A DNA stretch of 64,000 bases from Streptomyces inusitatus (GCF_014651115.1 NZ_BMWG01000002.1:669059-733058); one strand, 5' to 3'. Numbered from the stretch's first letter, positions 1-8,281 are shown. Notes: generated by a model from the letters alone, not told the origin. Numbers and translations are program-made.

Positions 1-471
1 ACCGGTCTGATCCTCGGCTTCGTCGCGGCCCTCGTGCTGGCGGCGGGCGCGGTCGGCGGCCAGCTCGTCCCAGCGCTCAAGGCCCCGCTCCTCGGTGCTC
101 CGCGCCCGGCGGCCCCCGCGCCCTACGGCGGCCAGCCGCAGAGCGGCTACGGCTACCCCGGCGCGCAGCAGCAGCCGTACGGCGGTCAGCAGCCCGGCCA
201 GTCCCAGCCCTCCTACGGCGGCCAGCAGGCCCAGCCCGGCCCCGCCGCCGCGCCGCAGCCGGCCCCGGCGGCCGACTTCGCGCCGTTCTGGTTCGCGGTG
301 CCGGTGGCCCGTCCGCTGTACGGCGAGGACGGCTCCCCCACCCCGATCGCGGAACTCGCGCCGGGCACCTGGTACCTCGCGGTCGAGCAGCGCGGCGCGG
401 GCCTGGTCGCCCAGACGCAGGACGGCCGGCGCGGAGTGCTCCAGGACACCTCGGGCATCCAGCGCGGCTGA
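1..471 (+). CDS. Membrane-anchored G/Q/Y-rich protein, 3' end
   Basis: The reading frame is open from the first base, so the true start lies upstream of the window. The visible part begins with a hydrophobic, membrane-like stretch of about 20 residues (GFVAALVLAAGAVGGQLV). A low-complexity segment rich in Gly, Gln, Tyr and Pro with repeated YGGQ/SYGGQQ units follows. The last 65 residues form a compact domain (FWFAVPVARPLYGEDGS) that I do not recognise. This layout suggests a membrane anchor, a disordered linker and a small soluble domain. A perfect 20-bp hairpin terminator follows at 510-554. Function unknown. Confidence 0.7.
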   Translation, partial: TGLILGFVAALVLAAGAVGGQLVPALKAPLLGAPRPAAPAPYGGQPQSGYGYPGAQQQPYGGQQPGQSQPSYGGQQAQPGPAAAPQPAPAADFAPFWFAVPVARPLYGEDGSPTPIAELAPGTWYLAVEQRGAGLVAQTQDGRRGVLQDTSGIQRG

Positions 472-509
472 GCCGCCGGGAACACACGAAGGAAACAGAC
501 GAAGGAACA

Positions 510-554
510 GACGAAGGGGTGCCGCCGGAGCGAATCCGGCGGCACCCCTTCGTC
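510..554. terminator. Perfect 20-bp hairpin, bidirectional terminator
   Basis: Positions 510-529 and 535-554 are exact reverse complements around a 5-nt loop (GCGAA). The hairpin sits between convergent genes (end of the first gene on + and of the NTF2-like gene on -), so it can serve both. Three copies of GTCATGC follow at about 552-573. Confidence 0.85.
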
Positions 555-573
555 ATGCGTCATGCGTCATGCC

Positions 574-1008
574 TCAGCCGAGGTTCTCTCCCCAGCCGCT
601 CTGGATCATGGTCTGGAACGCCCATGCGCCATTCCGCTTGATCAGGATGTCGGCGTACCTCGGCAGCTGCTGGGGCTCTCCGCCCGAGGTCATGACGGAG
701 TCGGTGAAGACGATCACCATCGCGGGCGAGAGGAAGACGGGCGTACGGGTGGACTCGAAGCTGATGTCCTCACCGGCCCCGCCCATCACCTGGGTCATGG
801 TGTCGATGAACCGCTTCCGGTCCCACTGGGCCGCCGCGCCCTCGCCCTTGGAGTCGTCGCTGACCAGGTTGAGGGGGAAGACCGCGACATCGGCCATGCT
901 CTCGATCCGGTGCTCGGCGCTGTACTTCTCGTAGACGGCGAACCATGCGTGGATCTCGGCCAGCTCGTCGGCGGTGGGGGTGTAACCGGCGTCGGGCAGC
1001 AAGGACAT
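574..1008 (-). CDS. SnoaL/NTF2-like protein (SgcJ/EcaC type)
   Basis: This 144-residue protein resembles the SnoaL-like/DUF4440 NTF2 fold, close to proteins annotated as SgcJ/EcaC family. The pattern is an N-terminal helix (TADELAEIHAWFAVYEKY), a central variable strand region (TRTPVFLSPAMVIVFTDS) and the C-terminal motif RYADILIKRNGAWAFQTMIQ. Such domains bind small hydrophobic ligands or act as small isomerases or oxygenases; the substrate cannot be read here. ATG at 1008 is chosen over longer frames because GGGAG lies just upstream. It is divergent from the luciferase-like gene at 1159, and an inverted repeat at 1073-1090 lies in its promoter region. Confidence 0.75.
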   Translation of the reverse strand: MSLLPDAGYTPTADELAEIHAWFAVYEKYSAEHRIESMADVAVFPLNLVSDDSKGEGAAAQWDRKRFIDTMTQVMGGAGEDISFESTRTPVFLSPAMVIVFTDSVMTSGGEPQQLPRYADILIKRNGAWAFQTMIQSGWGENLG

Positions 1009-1072
1009 ACGGATTCTCCCGTTCGGAACGATCACGCTCGGACAGTCGGGAACGTTATCCCCGTTTCCTCGA

Positions 1073-1090
1073 CTAGTCAAACTTGATTAG
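1073..1090. promoter_or_regulatory. Inverted repeat, candidate operator
   Basis: CTAGTCAA-AC-TTGATTAG is an 8-bp inverted repeat with one mismatch, 65-82 bp upstream of the SnoaL-like start and in the divergent intergenic region. It has the size and AT-rich character of MarR/TetR/HxlR-type operators. No cognate regulator is adjacent. Only the symmetry is directly seen. Confidence 0.45.
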
Positions 1091-1124
1091 CCACTCCCTT
1101 CTCTCCGGCGGGCGGCGGGCGTAA

Positions 1125-1141
1125 TCTGACGCACCATCAGA
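1125..1141. promoter_or_regulatory. TCTGAC-N5-ATCAGA operator, copy 1
   Basis: TCTGAC-GCACC-ATCAGA lies 17 bp before the GTG of the luciferase-like gene, where a bound repressor would block transcription or initiation. The same half-sites and spacing occur at 8282-8298 before the aldehyde dehydrogenase gene. The shared architecture in two promoters is the evidence for a real operator. Confidence 0.55.
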
Positions 1142-1158
1142 TAGAAGGCGGTGGGAAC

Positions 1159-2175
1159 GTGGGACTGCGACTGGGACTGGCGCTCGGTCACTGGGGCCGG
1201 GCCCCCGCGCCCGGCCGGCTCGCTCTCGTACGGGAGGCCGAGCGGCTGGGCTACGACTCGGTGTGGACCGCCGAGGCCTGGGGCTCCGACGCCTTCACCC
1301 CGCTCACCTGGATCGCCGCGCACACCTCGCGGATCAGGCTGGGCACCGCCGTCGCGCAGATGGCCGCCCGCGCCCCCACCGCGACCGCGATGCACGCGCT
1401 CACCCTGGACCATCTCTCCGGCGGACGGATGCTGCTCGGCCTGGGCCTGTCGGGACCGCAGGTGGTGGAGGGGTGGTACGGCAGACCCTTCCCCAGCTCC
1501 CCGCTCACCGCGACCCGGGAGTATGTCGCGGTGATCCGCCAAGTCCTGCGCAGACAGGGCCCCGTCGAGCTGGCGGGCCGCTTCCACCCGCACCCCTACC
1601 GGGGGCCGGACGGCACCGGGCTCGGCCGGGCCCTCAAGCCGATCACCCACCCCCTGCGGGCCGGGCTTCCGCTGCTCATCGGCGCGGAAGGGCCCAAGAA
1701 CATCGCCCAGACGGTCCGGATCGCCGACGGCTGGATCCCGCTCCACTGGTCCCCCTCGGGCGCGGGCGCCCACCGCGAGGCGCTCGCCGCCGCGCCCGAG
1801 GGCTTCATGGTCGCGCCGATGGTGCACGCCCGGGTCTGCGACGACGTCGCGGAGGGGCTGCTGCCGGTCAAGGCGGCGCTCGGCTTCTACATCGGGGGCA
1901 TGGGGCACACGAGCCGGAACTTCCACGCCGATCTGATGGCGCGGACGGGGTACGAGTCAGAGGCGCGGCTGATCCAGCGGCTGTTCGCCGAGGGGCGGCG
2001 GGAGGAGGCGGTGCGGGCGGTGCCCGACGCCTACGCCGACGAGATCTCGCTCGTCGGGCCCAGGGAGCGGATCGCCGAACGGCTCTCGGCATGGCGGTCC
2101 GGGCCGGTGACGGATCTGCTGCTGACCGCCCCGGACACACTCACCCTGCGGACCCTGGCGGAGCTGGTGCTCTGA
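1159..2175 (+). CDS. LLM-class F420-dependent oxidoreductase
   Basis: This 338-residue TIM-barrel protein belongs to the bacterial luciferase-like superfamily. Visible landmarks are LREAERLGYDSVW-type sequence near residues 25-35, the strand TSRIRLGTAVAQMAARAPTA, HLSGGRMLLGLGLSGPQVVE near 95-115, and GAEGPKNIAQTVRIADGWIP near 180. In Actinobacteria such proteins usually take coenzyme F420 and often serve lipid, steroid or xenobiotic catabolism. The GTG start follows an AAGG-type ribosome site. The operator at 1125 is shared with the ALDH-ferredoxin operon, suggesting a common pathway. The last codons are duplicated in the tandem repeat that follows. The substrate is unknown. Confidence 0.85.
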   Translation: MGLRLGLALGHWGRAPAPGRLALVREAERLGYDSVWTAEAWGSDAFTPLTWIAAHTSRIRLGTAVAQMAARAPTATAMHALTLDHLSGGRMLLGLGLSGPQVVEGWYGRPFPSSPLTATREYVAVIRQVLRRQGPVELAGRFHPHPYRGPDGTGLGRALKPITHPLRAGLPLLIGAEGPKNIAQTVRIADGWIPLHWSPSGAGAHREALAAAPEGFMVAPMVHARVCDDVAEGLLPVKAALGFYIGGMGHTSRNFHADLMARTGYESEARLIQRLFAEGRREEAVRAVPDAYADEISLVGPRERIAERLSAWRSGPVTDLLLTAPDTLTLRTLAELVL

Positions 2176-2285
2176 CCCGCCCGGGACCGGGGGGGCGGAG
2201 CTGGTGCTCTGACCCGCCCGGGACCGGGGGGGGCGGAGCTGGTGCTCTGACCCGCCCGGGCCCGGGGCTCTGACCCGCCCGGGCC
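2158..2285. repeat. 37/38-bp tandem repeat over the gene's stop
   Basis: Units start at 2158, 2195 and 2233, with a partial fourth from 2266. Each contains GAGCTGGTGCTCTGA, the final codons and stop of the luciferase-like gene, followed by a GC-rich run ending in 6-8 G. Units differ by one G, consistent with slippage. The first copy is coding and the others lie in the 3' spacer before the convergent gene. Confidence 0.85.
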
Positions 2286-2294
2286 GTACGAGGG

Positions 2295-3368
2295 TCAGCG
2301 CTCGCAGCAGTCGGGGGCGAGCCCGCTCGGCAGCCGCTCCCCGCCGAAGACCGCGGTGGTCGCCTCGTCGCCGCCGAGCGCGGCGACCGCGAGCAGCAGT
2401 GAACCGGCCGTCCAGGAGGTGCGCTCCTCCGGCCAGATCGCCCGCTCGCCCTCGAAGACATAGCCGGTCCAGTACATGCCGTCCGGGGCGCGGAGGTGCG
2501 CGAGGGACTGGAGTATCTCCAGCGCGCGGTCGGACTCCCCCATCACCCAGAGCGTCAGGGCCAGTTCGCAGCTCTCGCCGCCGGTCACCCAGGGGTTGGG
2601 CAGGACACAGCGCACACCGAGGCCGGGGACGACGAACTCGTCCCAGCGCTCCTCGATCCGGGCCTTGGCCTCCGGGCCGGTGATCGCGCCGCCCAGGACC
2701 GGGTAGTACCAGTCCATGGAGTAGTGGTTCTTGTCCAGGAAGCGTTCGGGGTGGCTCCGCACGGCGTGGGCGAGCGCGCCCGCCGCCAGCTCCCAGTCCG
2801 GCTGGGGCTCCTCGCGCTCGTCGGCGATGGCCAGGGCGCAGCGCAGCGCGTGGTGTATCGACGAACTGCCGGTCAGCAGCGCGTCGGTGACGGGGGTGCC
2901 GTCGGCCTCGCGCTTCCAGCCGATCTGGCCGCCGGGGCGCTGGAGCCGCAGGGTGAACTCGACGGCCGCGTACACCATGGGCCACATCCGGTCGAGGAAG
3001 GCCTCGTCGCCGGTGGCGAGGAAGTGGTGCCAGACGCCGACGGCGGCGTAGGCGCAGAAGTTGGATTCGCGGCTCCGGTCGGTGGGCCGGTCCGGGTCTC
3101 CGTCGTGGTAGGCGGCGTACCAGGAGCCGTCCTCGTTCTGGTGGCGCAGCAGCCAGGCGTACGCGCGTGCCGCGGCCTCGTCCTCGCCCGCCGCGTCGAG
3201 GGCCATGGCGGCCTCGATGTGGTCCCACGGGTCGAGGTGGTGGCCTCGGAACCAGGGGATGGCACCGTCCTCGCGCTGGGTGGCGAGGATGCCCGCGACG
3301 GTCTCGGCGGCCTCTTCGGCGGTGAGGACGCCGGGCAGGACCAGGTGTTCGGTACGGGGTGTGGTCAT
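2295..3368 (-). CDS. Alpha-toroid (prenyltransferase/squalene oxidase-like) protein
   Basis: This 357-residue cytoplasmic protein has helical repeats typical of the terpenoid cyclase/prenyltransferase alpha-alpha toroid: ILATQREDGAIPW at about 30, AYAWLLRHQNEDGSW near 90, and WELAAGALAHAV further on. No terpene cyclase DXDD motif is visible. The acidic, Trp-rich surface (HHLDPWDHIEAAMAL) recalls sugar-binding toroids, so a glycoside-modifying role is also possible. Its ATG overlaps the stop of the methyltransferase gene (ATGA), giving translational coupling. With that gene and the glycosyltransferase it forms a three-gene unit. Pathway unknown. Confidence 0.7.
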   Translation of the reverse strand: MTTPRTEHLVLPGVLTAEEAAETVAGILATQREDGAIPWFRGHHLDPWDHIEAAMALDAAGEDEAAARAYAWLLRHQNEDGSWYAAYHDGDPDRPTDRSRESNFCAYAAVGVWHHFLATGDEAFLDRMWPMVYAAVEFTLRLQRPGGQIGWKREADGTPVTDALLTGSSSIHHALRCALAIADEREEPQPDWELAAGALAHAVRSHPERFLDKNHYSMDWYYPVLGGAITGPEAKARIEERWDEFVVPGLGVRCVLPNPWVTGGESCELALTLWVMGESDRALEILQSLAHLRAPDGMYWTGYVFEGERAIWPEERTSWTAGSLLLAVAALGGDEATTAVFGGERLPSGLAPDCCER

Positions 3369-4126
3369 GCCTTCGCCCCGGTCTCGACAGCGGTCGCGGT
3401 CTCGGCCTTGGGGAGCTGGGGCTTGGTGGCGTAGGCGACGAAGCTCTTGCCGATCAGGGGGTTGAGCGCCTGTTCGGCGAGCCGGGTGGCGAGCGGCTTC
3501 TTCATGATGTCCCAGACCAGGAGCTGGTGGTACGCCTTGACCGGGAGGGCCTTGTCGTTGTCCACGCCGAAGGCGCATTTGAGCCACCAGTAGGGGCTGT
3601 GCAGCGCGTGGGCGTGGTGGGTGCCGTAGGGGACGAGGCCGGCCTCCTCGATCCTGGCGAGGAGTTCGTCGGCCTTGTAGATGCGGATGTGGCCGCCCTC
3701 GACCTCGTGGTAGGCGTCGCTGAGCGCCCAGCAGATCTTCTCGGGGCCGTACCGGGGCACGGTGACCGCGATCCGGCCGCCGGGCTTGAGGACGCGCACC
3801 ATCTCGGCGAGTACGCCCTTGTCGTCGGGGATGTGCTCCATCACCTCGGAGATGATCACGACGTCGAAGGACTCGTCGGGGAAGGGGAGGTTGAGCGCGT
3901 CGCCTTCCATGGCGGTGGCGGTCGCGCCCTCGGGGGCCTCGCCCTCCTCCTTCATCGCGGCGAACCACCGGGCGACCTCGCGGATCTCCTCGGCGTTCCG
4001 GTCGAGGGCGACGACCCTGGCTCCGCGCCGGTAGCACTCGAAGGCGTGCCGTCCCGCGCCGCAGCCCAGGTCGAGGACGCGGTCGCCCGCCGCGAGCGGA
4101 AAGCGGGAGAAGTCGACGGTCAGCAC
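3365..4126 (-). CDS. Class I SAM-dependent methyltransferase
   Basis: This 253-residue methyltransferase shows motif I as VLDLGCGAGRHAF (about residues 17-29), the acidic residue after strand 2 (VVALDRN), GDALNLPFPDESFDVVIISEV for motifs II/III, and LKPGGRIAVTVPRY. The C-terminal part (YWWLKCAFGV, HQLLVWDIMKKP) is an extra helical region. The GTG at 4126 was chosen because the conserved fold begins immediately after; the ribosome site is weak (GGGA). Overlap with the toroid gene downstream and proximity to the glycosyltransferase upstream suggest one operon modifying a common small molecule or glycolipid. Confidence 0.85.
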   Translation of the reverse strand: MLTVDFSRFPLAAGDRVLDLGCGAGRHAFECYRRGARVVALDRNAEEIREVARWFAAMKEEGEAPEGATATAMEGDALNLPFPDESFDVVIISEVMEHIPDDKGVLAEMVRVLKPGGRIAVTVPRYGPEKICWALSDAYHEVEGGHIRIYKADELLARIEEAGLVPYGTHHAHALHSPYWWLKCAFGVDNDKALPVKAYHQLLVWDIMKKPLATRLAEQALNPLIGKSFVAYATKPQLPKAETATAVETGAKA

Positions 4127-4161
4127 AGGTTCCCGCTTTCGCAGTCGAGGGTGGGGAGACA

Positions 4162-4197
4162 GGGACGGAGACGGGGACGGAGACGGGGACGGAGACG
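4162..4197. repeat. Three 12-bp tandem repeats
   Basis: GGGACGGAGACG is repeated exactly three times in the 145-bp spacer between the glycosyltransferase and methyltransferase genes. It is probably slippage-derived. No gene or RNA signal is evident there. Confidence 0.75.
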
Positions 4198-4271
4198 GGT
4201 TTCGGCGGGGCGGCGGTACGGGGTGGGGAAGGCGGAGGCGGGCGGTGCGGCGGCCGGGGTGTGCTGCCGGG

Positions 4272-5609
4272 TCAACGGGCCACCCGGGAGATCGCCGCGC
4301 GGTACAGCTCCACCGTCCCCTGCGCCGCTTTCGTCCAGGTGAACCGCTCCAGCACCCGCTGCCGTCCGGCCGCGCCGAGCCTGGCCCGGAGTCCGGGGTC
4401 GCCGAGGAGGCGGCCGAGCGCGGCGGCGAGCGCCGCCGCGTCGCCGGGCGGGACGGCGAGACAGCTCTCGCCGTCGGGTCCCGAGACCTCCGGGATCGCG
4501 CCGCCGGTCGTGGCGACCAGCGGGGTGCCGGTGGCCATCGCCTCGGCGGCGGGCAGTGAGAACCCCTCGTACAGCGAGGGAACGCAGGCGATCTGCGCGC
4601 CGCGCACGAGGTCGACCAGTTCGGCGTCGGTGATGCCCTTGACGAACTCGATGGCGTCGGCGAGGCCGTGGCGGGCGATGGCCCGGGCGACCGGGCCGTC
4701 CTCGGCGCGCTTGCCGACGACCACGAGATGGGCGCCGGGGTGTTCGGCCCGGAGCAGCGCGAGCGCCTCCACCAGGTGGACGAGGCCCTTGAGCGGCACA
4801 TCGGCGCTGGAGGTGGTGACGATCCGGCCGGGGATCTCCGGGACGGCGGGGTCGGGCGAGAAGAGGTCGGTGTCGGCCCCGATGTGGACGACGTCGACGC
4901 GGTCCGGCCGTACGCCGAGGTGCTCCACGATCTCCTGCCGCGAGGAGCCGGAGACGGTGAGCACGGACGGCAGTCTGCGGGCGACTCGGCGCTGCATACG
5001 GGTGAAGCCGTACCAGCGGCGTACGGAGGCCCGCCGGCGGCGGCTGTCGGCGGCGGCCAGGTCGAGCTTGCGGTCGACGGTGATGGGGTGGTGGACCGTG
5101 GTGACCAGGGGTGCGCCGAGGTCGCCGAGGAGTCCGTAGCCGAGGGTCTGGTTGTCGTGGACGACGTCGAACTGTCCGCGCCGGGCGGCGAGATGGCGGC
5201 GGGCGCGCAGGGAGAACGTCAGCGGCTCGGGGAAGCCGCCGGTCCACATCGTGGCGACCTCCAGCGCGTCGATCCAGTCGCGGTACTCGTCGCGGCCCGG
5301 GGTGCGGAAGGGGTCGGGGCTGCGGTAGAGGTCGAGGCTGGCGAGTTCGGTGAGGGTCACGCCCTCGTCGAGCACGGGGTAGGGCTGGGCCCCGATCACC
5401 TCGACGCGGTGGCCGAGACGGGCCAGTTCGCGGGAGAGATGGCGGACGTAGACGCCCTGGCCGCCGCAGAAGGGGTTGCCCTTGTAGCTGAGGAGAGCGA
5501 TCCGCAGGGGCGGGCCGCCGTCGGCGGCAGCGGCGGTGGTGCCGGAGCCGGCGCGAAGTCCCTTTTCCGGGCTCGCGTGAGGGCCGGCCTCGATGGCCTC
5601 AGCGGTCAC
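4272..5609 (-). CDS. GT4-family glycosyltransferase
   Basis: This 445-residue GT-B retaining glycosyltransferase has the N-terminal acceptor-side motif NPFCGGQGVYVRHLSRELA (about 44-62). The C-terminal nucleotide-sugar half contains HLVVVGKRAEDGPVARAI and the GT4 donor motif EGFSLPAAEAMATGTPLVAT with its two conserved glutamates. The first ~35 residues are low-complexity and probably disordered. It heads the three-gene set with the methyltransferase and toroid protein. A KstR-like operator at 5663-5678 lies about 55 bp upstream of its GTG start, so it might respond to the same regulator. Donor and acceptor sugars cannot be deduced. Confidence 0.85.
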   Translation of the reverse strand: MTAEAIEAGPHASPEKGLRAGSGTTAAAADGGPPLRIALLSYKGNPFCGGQGVYVRHLSRELARLGHRVEVIGAQPYPVLDEGVTLTELASLDLYRSPDPFRTPGRDEYRDWIDALEVATMWTGGFPEPLTFSLRARRHLAARRGQFDVVHDNQTLGYGLLGDLGAPLVTTVHHPITVDRKLDLAAADSRRRRASVRRWYGFTRMQRRVARRLPSVLTVSGSSRQEIVEHLGVRPDRVDVVHIGADTDLFSPDPAVPEIPGRIVTTSSADVPLKGLVHLVEALALLRAEHPGAHLVVVGKRAEDGPVARAIARHGLADAIEFVKGITDAELVDLVRGAQIACVPSLYEGFSLPAAEAMATGTPLVATTGGAIPEVSGPDGESCLAVPPGDAAALAAALGRLLGDPGLRARLGAAGRQRVLERFTWTKAAQGTVELYRAAISRVAR

Positions 5610-5662
5610 TCACGGCCCCCTTCATCACTGCGTTTCGCCGGAGCGTAACCGCTCGCGCTAAT

Positions 5663-5678
5663 CTAGAACAAGTTTCAG
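5663..5678. promoter_or_regulatory. KstR-type operator
   Basis: CTAGAAC-AA-GTTTCAG matches the mycobacterial KstR consensus (TnnAACnnGTTnnA) in the core. It lies in the spacer between the divergent glycosyltransferase and kstR-like genes, and a similar site occurs at 16221-16236. Autoregulation of kstR from its own promoter region is known in mycobacteria. Confidence 0.6.
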
Positions 5679-5874
5679 ACTTGGTCGCTCAACGAGCTTC
5701 GAATCTACCGGCAGGTAGCGCCGGTGTAAGGGCATGAACAGGTGATTCGCACCACGGCGGGCGCGCTCTCGTGCCGCGTGGCCGTTCCGTGTCCGATACT
5801 CGCCCGGTAGCCGCCCGGCGCGGGTGGCGCACACACGCGGAACGGGACGATCCGCCTCGTGAGGAACGGGACAT

Positions 5875-6519
5875 ATGACAGCCGAAGCCAGGCCTGAGGG
5901 GCCCGCCTCGCCGCCGCTGACAGAGCGCCAGGAGGCGCGCCGCCGCCGCATCCTGCACGCCAGCGCCCAACTGGCGAGCCGGGGCGGCTTCGACGCGGTG
6001 CAGATGCGCGAGGTGGCCGAGGCGGCCGGTGTCGCGCTGGGCACGCTCTACCGGTACTTCCCCTCCAAAATCCATCTCCTGGTCGCCACCATGCAGGACC
6101 AGCTTCAGCATCTGCACACCACCCTGCGCAAGCGCCCCCCGGGCGGGGAGAGCGCTGCCGAAAGGGTGACCGAAACCCTGATGCGGGCGTTCCGGGCCCT
6201 CCAGCGCGAACCTCATCTCGCGGACGCGATGGTGCGGGCGCTGACCTTCGCCGACCGTAGTGTCAGCCCCGAGGTGGACACCGTCTCCCGCCAGACCACG
6301 GCGATCATCCTGGACGCGACGGGCCTGGCCCACCCCACCCCCGACCAGCTCTCGGCGGTCCGGGTGATCGAGCACACCTGGCACTCCGCGCTGATCACCT
6401 GGCTCTCCGGGCGCGCCTCGATCGCCCAGGTGCGGATAGACATCGAGACGGCGTGCCGTCTGATCGACCTGCCCGCCCCCGACCGCCCGGGCCGCCCCGG
6501 CCGCCCCGGCCGGTCCTGA
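5875..6519 (+). CDS. kstR: TetR-family regulator, KstR-like
   Basis: The 214-residue protein has an N-terminal TetR HTH (RRRRILHASAQLASRGGFDA, VQMREVAEAAGVALGTLYRYFPSK). From memory it aligns along its length with mycobacterial KstR, including GGY/FxAVQMRxVAxxAxVAxGTLYRYFPSKxHLLV and the C-terminal WHSALITWLSGRAS region. KstR represses cholesterol catabolic genes and is released by a steroid-CoA intermediate. The Pro/Gly/Arg-rich tail (GRPGRPGRS) is extra. Supporting context: two KstR-type sites in the window, one in its own upstream region and one between fadA5- and cyp125-like genes. Confidence 0.8.
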   Translation: MTAEARPEGPASPPLTERQEARRRRILHASAQLASRGGFDAVQMREVAEAAGVALGTLYRYFPSKIHLLVATMQDQLQHLHTTLRKRPPGGESAAERVTETLMRAFRALQREPHLADAMVRALTFADRSVSPEVDTVSRQTTAIILDATGLAHPTPDQLSAVRVIEHTWHSALITWLSGRASIAQVRIDIETACRLIDLPAPDRPGRPGRPGRS

Positions 6520-6532
6520 ACCCGCCCCGGCC

Positions 6533-6766
6533 TCAGTCGTCCGGCGGGAAAACCGGCTGCCCGCTCCCCACCAGCCTGATCGCGATCGCCTCGACCGGGC
6601 AGCTCTCCGCCGCCTCCAGCACCGCCTCACTCGCCTCGGCCTCCGCCCCCACCGGATGCGCCTGCCTCGCCCCGTCCAGCCGGAACCCGTCCGGCGCGGC
6701 CCCGGCGCACATGCCGGAGCCGATGCAGAGACTGCGGTCGACCTCGATGTGCCAGCGATCCCCCAT
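6533..6766 (-). CDS. 3Fe-4S ferredoxin
   Basis: This 77-residue acidic ferredoxin carries cluster ligands C14 and C20 (CIGSGMC) and C56 followed by Pro (SCPVEAI). The second ligand of a 4Fe-4S set is replaced, so this is the 3Fe-4S type that commonly donates electrons to actinobacterial P450s. Its ATG overlaps the stop of the ALDH gene by one base (TGATG), so translation is coupled. A plausible partner in the window is the CYP125-like P450 ten kilobases away, but this is inference. Confidence 0.9.
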   Translation of the reverse strand: MGDRWHIEVDRSLCIGSGMCAGAAPDGFRLDGARQAHPVGAEAEASEAVLEAAESCPVEAIAIRLVGSGQPVFPPDD

Positions 6767-8238
6767 CAGTCGCCTCCGTCACTCGTGTGTCCAGCGGGCA
6801 GATGGATCATCTTGTGCTCCAGATAAGCACCGTAACCCTCGGGTCCCAGCTCCCGCCCGATGCCGGAGTGTTTGTATCCGCCGAATGGGCCGAGCATGTC
6901 CAGGCTGAAGGTGTTGACGCTGTAGGTGCCGGTTCGGATGCGGCGGGCGAAGCGGATGCCGCGGTCGGTGTCGGAGGTCCAGACGCTGCCGCTGAGGCCG
7001 TAGTCGGAGTCGTCGGCGATGCGGGCGGCGTCGGACTCGTCGTCGTAGGGGAGGAGGCAGACGACCGGGCCGAAGATCTCTTCGCGGGCGATGCGCATGG
7101 TGTTGTCGACTTCGCCGAAGAGGGTGGGCCGGACGTACCAGCCGTGGTCCTGGGCGGCGGGCGGGCGGGGGCCGCCGGTGAGGAGGCGGGCGCCTTCGCG
7201 GAGGCCGGTCTCGATGTAGTCGAGGGAGCGGGTGCGCTGGCGGCGGGTGGCGAGGGGGCCGACCTGGGTGGCCGGGTCGAGGGGGTCGCCGACGGTGAGG
7301 GAGGAGGCGGCGGCGGTGAGGGCGTCGGCGATCTCCGGGTAGCGGGAGCGGGGGGCGAGGACGCGGGTCTGGGCGACGCAGGCCTGGCCGTTGTTCATCC
7401 AGGCGGCGGGGACGATTCCGGCGACGGCGGTTTCGAGGTCGGCGTCGGGGAGTATCACCGCGGCGGATTTGCCGCCCAGTTCGAGGGTGACACGGGTGAG
7501 ATGGCGGGAGGCGACCTCCATGACGCGCTTGCCCGCCGCGACGGAGCCGGTGAAGGAGATCTTGTCGACGCCCGGGTGGCCGATCAGATATTCGCTGATC
7601 TCGCGGTCGGCGGGGAGCACCGAGAGGACGCCTTCGGGCAGTCCGGCCTCCTGGGTGATCTCGGCGAGGAGGTAGGAGTCGAGGGGGGACTCGGGGGACG
7701 GTTTGAGGATCGCGGTGCAGCCGGCGAGGAGCGCGGGGGCGAGCTTGGCCGCCGCGGTGAACTGGGGCACGTTCCACGGCACCACGGCGGCGACGACGCC
7801 GACCGGCTCGCGGCGGATCAGCAGGGGGCCGAGCGCCCCGGCGCGGGTCTCCTCGTGGGGGAAGTCGCGCGCGACCGTGAGGCAGGAGTCCCAGACCATC
7901 ATCGCGCCGAGGGCCTGGGCGAGCACGCTCCAGGAGTACGGGGAGCCGCTCTGGGAGCTGATGGAGCGGGCCAGCTCCTCATGGCGTACGGCGATGGCGT
8001 CCCTGATCCGGCCGATCACCGCGGCGCGCTCGGCGAGCGGCAGCCGGGGCCAGGGCCCCTGGTCGAAGGCGGTGCGGGCGGTGGCCACCGCGCGGTCCAC
8101 ATCGGCGCGGGAGGCGTGCGGGACCCGGCCGATGATCTGTTCGGTGTGGGGCGAGACGACCTCGATGGCCGCGCGCCCGAGCGGGTCGGTGAACCTCCCG
8201 CCGATGAAGAGCTTTCCGTGTTCCACCAGCTCCGCCAT
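6766..8238 (-). CDS. Aldehyde dehydrogenase family protein
   Basis: This 490-residue NAD(P)-dependent aldehyde dehydrogenase has PWNVPQF near 154, the catalytic glutamate in TLELGGKS (E254), the nucleophile in NNGQACVAQTR (C287), and a C-terminal GGYKHSGIGRE motif. Start ATG 8238 is chosen for the preceding GGAGGG ribosome site; the longer frame would cover the operator at 8282. It oxidises an aldehyde to an acid, substrate unknown. Co-translation with a P450-type ferredoxin, and an operator shared with an F420-type oxidoreductase, point to oxidative catabolism of a lipid, sterol or terpenoid. Confidence 0.9.
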   Translation of the reverse strand: MAELVEHGKLFIGGRFTDPLGRAAIEVVSPHTEQIIGRVPHASRADVDRAVATARTAFDQGPWPRLPLAERAAVIGRIRDAIAVRHEELARSISSQSGSPYSWSVLAQALGAMMVWDSCLTVARDFPHEETRAGALGPLLIRREPVGVVAAVVPWNVPQFTAAAKLAPALLAGCTAILKPSPESPLDSYLLAEITQEAGLPEGVLSVLPADREISEYLIGHPGVDKISFTGSVAAGKRVMEVASRHLTRVTLELGGKSAAVILPDADLETAVAGIVPAAWMNNGQACVAQTRVLAPRSRYPEIADALTAAASSLTVGDPLDPATQVGPLATRRQRTRSLDYIETGLREGARLLTGGPRPPAAQDHGWYVRPTLFGEVDNTMRIAREEIFGPVVCLLPYDDESDAARIADDSDYGLSGSVWTSDTDRGIRFARRIRTGTYSVNTFSLDMLGPFGGYKHSGIGRELGPEGYGAYLEHKMIHLPAGHTSDGGD

Positions 8239-8281
8239 GGCCGCCGCCCTCCGCGTCGCCCCGACCGACCGCATCTGAAAA

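Noticed and set aside
2295..4037. 580-residue fusion of methyltransferase region and toroid protein
   Set aside because: The N-terminal part is the wrong frame of the methyltransferase gene; the toroid protein starts at ATG 3368 with ATGA overlap.
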